Program-made: the position numbers and the translations under genes
Notes under the pieces: model-generated
Database searches by the model: none
Told to the model about the DNA's origin: nothing
Seen by the model: only the letters and a program-made list of their open reading frames with translations
Origin: Bacillota bacterium
Lineage (GTDB): Bacteria; Bacillota; UBA4882; UBA8346
DNA: 34,458 nucleotides
Assembly (NCBI GenBank): GCA_023392595.1
Contig: JAEVYU010000014.1
Coordinates: 1-34,458 of the forward strand
Direction: 5' to 3'
Shown here: positions 31,394-34,458 of the stretch, in pieces
Layout of the letters: each line of letters starts with the position of its first letter
Position numbering within the stretch: the first letter of the stretch is position 1

Positions 31394-32215
31394 TTAAGCC
31401 CGCCGTTTAACAATTAAGCGATCGGAGGCTTTATGTTTACGGGTTCGATGGCCTAGAGCAGGTTTACCCCAAGGAGTAACTGGTGCTCTTCCAATCGGTG
31501 AACGACCTTCACCACCACCATGAGGATGGTCGATTGGGTTCATAACAACACCGCGGTTTGCAGGCCTTTTTCCTAACCATCTTGAACGGCCCGCTTTACC
31601 AATAGAAACATTTTCATGTTCAACATTGCCAACTTGACCGATGGTAGCCATACAATCTACATGAACCAGTCTCATTTCACCAGAAGGCAAACGAACATTG
31701 GCGAATTCGCCTTCTTTAGCCATTAACTGGGCGCCGGCGCCAGCGGTACGGACAAGTTTTGCACCGCAGTCTTTCTTGACTTCAATATTATGAATAATGG
31801 TACCAACAGGAATATTCGTTAATGGTAAAGAATTCCCCGGTTTAATATCGGAACTGGCCCCCGACACAACAGTATCGCCAACATTTAAACCAATTGGGGC
31901 AAGGATATATCTCTTCTCGCCATCCGCATAATGTAAAAGCGCAATTCGGGCCGAACGGTTCGGATCATACTCAATTGCAGCTACTTTAGCTGGAACATCA
32001 ACCTTTTCCCGTTTGAAGTCAATCACGCGATACATCCGTTTATGTCCACCGCCGCGATGACGAACAGTTAGTCTTCCGTACGAATTCCGTCCGCCGCTTT
32101 TTGTTAACGGCTCAAGCAATGATTTCTCAGGACTTGTTTTGGTAATTTCCGCAAAGTCCGGCACTGACATAAATCTTCTGCCAGGTGAGGTTGGCTGGTA
32201 TTTTTTAACCGGCAT
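31394..32215 (-). CDS. rplB: 50S ribosomal protein L2
   Basis: This 273-residue protein is full length. It has KSGGRNSYGRLTVRHRGGGH, the SH3-like KOW region and the C-terminal NPIDHPHGGGEGRSPIGRAP, whose conserved His lies near the peptidyl-transferase centre. L2 is required for subunit association and tRNA binding. The ATG has a GGAGG site. Confidence 0.99.
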   Translation of the reverse strand: MPVKKYQPTSPGRRFMSVPDFAEITKTSPEKSLLEPLTKSGGRNSYGRLTVRHRGGGHKRMYRVIDFKREKVDVPAKVAAIEYDPNRSARIALLHYADGEKRYILAPIGLNVGDTVVSGASSDIKPGNSLPLTNIPVGTIIHNIEVKKDCGAKLVRTAGAGAQLMAKEGEFANVRLPSGEMRLVHVDCMATIGQVGNVEHENVSIGKAGRSRWLGKRPANRGVVMNPIDHPHGGGEGRSPIGRAPVTPWGKPALGHRTRKHKASDRLIVKRRA

Positions 32216-32253
32216 CTTCCTGACCTCCCTACGTATTTGTTATTAGTTAATCA

Positions 32254-32538
32254 TCAAACGCCTTCAAAGAATTCAATCCGGCTACCCTTTTTCAATGTCA
32301 CTGTAGCCCTTTTCCAACTGGGGCGACGGCCTTCATGACGACCCATCCGCTTGATTTTCCCCATGATATTGGTGGTATTCACCGATTTTACTTTAACTTT
32401 GAAAATAGCTTCAACAGCTTGTTTTATTTCGGTTTTATTGGCTTTTTGATCAACCACAAAACAGTATTTATTTTGTTCCATCATCTTGGTGGTTTTTTCG
32501 GTAATCACCGGTCGTTTAATCAATTCTCTCGCTTCCAT
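32254..32538 (-). CDS. rplW: 50S ribosomal protein L23
   Basis: This 94-residue protein has KRPVITEKTTKMMEQNKYCF, then EIKQAVEAIFKVKVKSVNTT and a basic segment GRHEGRRPSWKRATVTLKKG. L23 sits at the tunnel exit and docks trigger factor and SRP. Its ATG overlaps the rplD stop codon as TAATG. Confidence 0.98.
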   Translation of the reverse strand: MEARELIKRPVITEKTTKMMEQNKYCFVVDQKANKTEIKQAVEAIFKVKVKSVNTTNIMGKIKRMGRHEGRRPSWKRATVTLKKGSRIEFFEGV

Positions 32539-33158
32539 TAAGCCAGCGCCCCCTCCACCTTGCCCACTGCATCTTTGGTGATTACCAAATGATCATGAGC
32601 TAAAATATCGTAAACATTCAAACCTTCAGTAACCATTGTTGTGACGCCTGGAATATTACGAGCTGACTTATACAAGTTACCATCCACATCAGCCGTGACA
32701 ATCAAGGCCTTATCAACTTTAAGATCCCCTAAAATTCCAGTCATAACTTTTGTTTTAGGTTCGCTAAAATTAAAACTATCCACGACGATAATCTCGCCGG
32801 CCTCAACTTTAGCGGATAAAGCTGATTTTAACGCTTGACGCCGTGCTTTTTTCGGCAAGCTATAACCATAAGCACGCGGCGTAGGCCCAAAGATGATACC
32901 TCCACCGGTCCACAATGGAGAACGCCTGCTACCAGCCCGGGCTTGACCCGTTCCTTTTTGTTTCCAAGGCTTACGTCCGCCGCCTCTGACAGCGGAACGA
33001 TTTTTAACTGACGAAGTACCCTGTCTTCTCGATGCAAGTTGCATGACAACTGCCTCGTGCAATAACGCTTTATTTACTTTAACTGCAAAAATGTTATCGT
33101 TTAGGGCGATTTCGCCTACCTGTGAGCCTTTCGTATTATAAACAGGTACGGTCGGCAT
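32538..33158 (-). CDS. rplD: 50S ribosomal protein L4
   Basis: This 206-residue protein has the extended loop KNRSAVRGGGRKPWKQKGTG then QARAGSRRSPLWTGGG, which reaches into the exit tunnel. The globular core ends in NVYDILAHDHLVITKDAV. L4 represses its own S10 operon in Escherichia coli; whether that happens here is unknown. The ATG follows an AGGAGGG-like site. Confidence 0.98.
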   Translation of the reverse strand: MPTVPVYNTKGSQVGEIALNDNIFAVKVNKALLHEAVVMQLASRRQGTSSVKNRSAVRGGGRKPWKQKGTGQARAGSRRSPLWTGGGIIFGPTPRAYGYSLPKKARRQALKSALSAKVEAGEIIVVDSFNFSEPKTKVMTGILGDLKVDKALIVTADVDGNLYKSARNIPGVTTMVTEGLNVYDILAHDHLVITKDAVGKVEGALA

Positions 33159-33189
33159 CGGATTCCCTCCTCTTTTAAAAGTCCATCCC

Positions 33190-33822
33190 TTATTGTTTAG
33201 CCGCTTTTACGGTTTTTTTCACTACCACAAATGCGCCGTTGGGGCCAGGGATAGCACCCTTGATTAGCAACAAATTCCGTTCGGCATCAACCCGAACAAC
33301 TTTTAAACCTTGAACTGTCGTTTGAACTCCACCGAGGCGGCCCGGTAAACGACGTCCTTTAAAAACGCGAGCCGGGTCCGTAGCGCCGAGAGAACCAGTA
33401 CGGCGGTGATACATTGAACCGTGAGCCATTGGCGCGCGATTGAAATTCCAACGTTTAATGACACCGGCGAATCCTTTACCTTTGGAAGTACCAGTAACAT
33501 CAACATATTCGCCTTCTGCAAATACATCGGCTTTTAACACTTGACCAAGTTCAAAATCTTCACCGGTATCCACCCTTAATTCCTTAAGGAACTTAAATGG
33601 TTTCACCCCGGCTTTGCTGAAATGACCCTTCATCGGTTTATTGCTTAACCGTTCTTTCTGTTCTGAAAAACCAATTTGAATGGCTTCGTATCCATCCGTT
33701 GCTACAGTTTTCTTCTGAGTAACCACGCAGGGTCCGGCTTCTAAAACGGTTACCGGCACAGCCTCATTGGATACGAAAACCTGTGTCATGCCTATTTTTT
33801 TACCTAAAATTCCTTTGGCCAT
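33190..33822 (-). CDS. rplC: 50S ribosomal protein L3
   Basis: This 210-residue protein begins MAKGILGKKIGMTQVFVSNE and has DVTGTSKGKGFAGVIKRWNF and the Gln methylation-region motif HGSMYHRRTGSLGATDPARV. L3 reaches the peptidyl-transferase centre. I chose ATG 33822, which has AAGGAGGTG seven bases upstream, over the in-frame GTG at 33831. Confidence 0.98.
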   Translation of the reverse strand: MAKGILGKKIGMTQVFVSNEAVPVTVLEAGPCVVTQKKTVATDGYEAIQIGFSEQKERLSNKPMKGHFSKAGVKPFKFLKELRVDTGEDFELGQVLKADVFAEGEYVDVTGTSKGKGFAGVIKRWNFNRAPMAHGSMYHRRTGSLGATDPARVFKGRRLPGRLGGVQTTVQGLKVVRVDAERNLLLIKGAIPGPNGAFVVVKKTVKAAKQ

Positions 33823-33887
33823 TTCTTGCACCTCCTTAACACAATTGGCAATTACTCATTGACAATTGAAAATGATAATAGTCGATT

Positions 33888-34196
33888 TTATAATTTGATT
33901 TCAATATCTACACCAGCCGGAAGATCTAACCGCATTAATGCATCCACGGTTTTGGAACTCGGATCCAGGATATCAATAAGTCTCTTATGAGTTCGCATTT
34001 CAAATTGTTCCCGTGAATCTTTGTCAACATGGACTGATCGTAAGACAGTATAGATATTTTTTTCTGTTGGAAGTGGAATAGGCCCGGAAACGTAAGCACC
34101 AGTCCTTTTCGCCGTCTCGACAATCTTTTCCGCCGACTGATCGAGTAATTTATGATCAAATGCCTTAAGGCGAATCCTGATTTTTTGAGTGGCCAT
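33888..34196 (-). CDS. rpsJ: 30S ribosomal protein S10
   Basis: This 102-residue protein has KIRIRLKAFDHKLLDQSAEK, then GPIPLPTEKNIYTVLRSVHV and REQFEMRTHKRLIDILDPSS. S10 (NusE) works both in the 30S head and in Rho/NusG antitermination complexes. The ATG follows GGAGGG. It is first of the S10 operon here, 133 bp after tuf. Confidence 0.98.
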   Translation of the reverse strand: MATQKIRIRLKAFDHKLLDQSAEKIVETAKRTGAYVSGPIPLPTEKNIYTVLRSVHVDKDSREQFEMRTHKRLIDILDPSSKTVDALMRLDLPAGVDIEIKL

Positions 34197-34230
34197 AAAC
34201 TTTCCCTCCTCTTGGTCAATGAAAGAATCC

Positions 34231-34287
34231 AGAAGTCAGAACGGACAAGGTATTTCTCTCGCCTAATATAAACCCATTCTGACTTCT
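34231..34287 (-). promoter_or_regulatory. long stem-loop between tuf and rpsJ
   Basis: AGAAGTCAGAA (34231-34241) and TTCTGACTTCT (34277-34287) are a perfect 11-bp inverted repeat around a 35-nt loop. It lies between the tuf stop and the rpsJ start. No long T-run follows on the minus strand, so a simple terminator is less likely than an S10-leader structure. Confidence 0.5.
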
Positions 34288-34329
34288 AATTTCTTTTGTA
34301 GACCGGATTTTTATATCCTAAATTCAATA

Positions 34330-34458
34330 TTACTCAATAATCTTGGTAATAACGCCGGAACCAACGGTACGGCCGCCTTCACGAATAGCAAAGCGCAGTC
34401 CTTCTTCCATTGCAACCGAGGTAATTAACTCAATGGACATCTCAATGCTGTCCCCGGG
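34330..34458 (-). CDS. tuf: elongation factor Tu, C-terminal end (runs off window)
   Basis: The last 42 codons of EF-Tu read in frame to a TAA stop at 34330: GDSIEMSIELITSVAMEEGL, followed by RFAIREGGRTVGSGVITKII and a final Glu, the highly conserved end of domain 3. EF-Tu delivers aminoacyl-tRNA to the ribosome. Its position before rpsJ is the standard str-S10 arrangement. Confidence 0.97.
   Translation of the reverse strand, partial: PGDSIEMSIELITSVAMEEGLRFAIREGGRTVGSGVITKIIE

Overview
The window looks like a chromosomal segment of a Gram-negative-type (diderm) member of the Bacillota. The ribosomal S10-spc-alpha gene order, the GroESL operon under a perfect CIRCE operator, Zn-type S14, S4 and L36, and strong AGGAGG ribosome binding sites are Firmicutes-like. 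A TolC-family outer-membrane channel, a tripartite RND pump and an Omp85-type beta-barrel protein require an outer membrane. Lineages with this combination include Negativicutes, Halanaerobiia and Limnochordia-like groups; the sequence alone does not let me choose among them.

Layout. (1) 1-9,540, minus strand: the start of an unknown membrane protein; an efflux operon (membrane fusion protein, RND pump, TolC); a small decayed ORF; an Omp85-like barrel preceded by the N-terminal half of a putative lipopolysaccharide-kinase-like protein; and a TetR regulator. A GTTAGTACTTAC-like operator occurs six times, next to the promoters of the efflux operon, the barrel operon and tetR itself, so these genes probably form one TetR regulon for envelope/efflux stress. 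(2) 9,498-11,650: groEL-groES with CIRCE, a promoter and a terminator. (3) 11,881-13,873: a secreted endonuclease/exonuclease/phosphatase-fold protein and an FG-GAP/VCBS-like exported protein. (4) 14,139-16,823, plus strand: a DUF4912 protein followed by a GH57 alpha-glucan branching enzyme, a carbohydrate storage pair. (5) 16,824-17,306: a gene-free, palindrome-rich stretch between convergent genes. Its long-range complementary arms suggest an unassigned structured RNA of about 220 nt. (6) 17,307-34,458, minus strand: the ribosomal protein cluster read from the end of tuf through rpsJ, rplC, rplD, rplW, rplB, rpsS, rplV, rpsC, rplP, rpmC, rpsQ, rplN, rplX, rplE, rpsN(Z), rpsH, rplF, rplR, rpsE, rpmD, rplO, secY, adk, map, a KOW protein, infA, rpmJ, rpsM, rpsK, rpsD, rpoA, rplQ and truA.

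The most interesting material is the structured region before truA, the multi-operator TetR regulon with its duplicated promoter-operator units and kinase-like gene remnants, and stem-loops in three leaders or spacers of the ribosomal cluster (before rpsM, before rpsJ, and between secY and adk). No CRISPR array, tRNA, rRNA, complete insertion sequence or prophage was seen.
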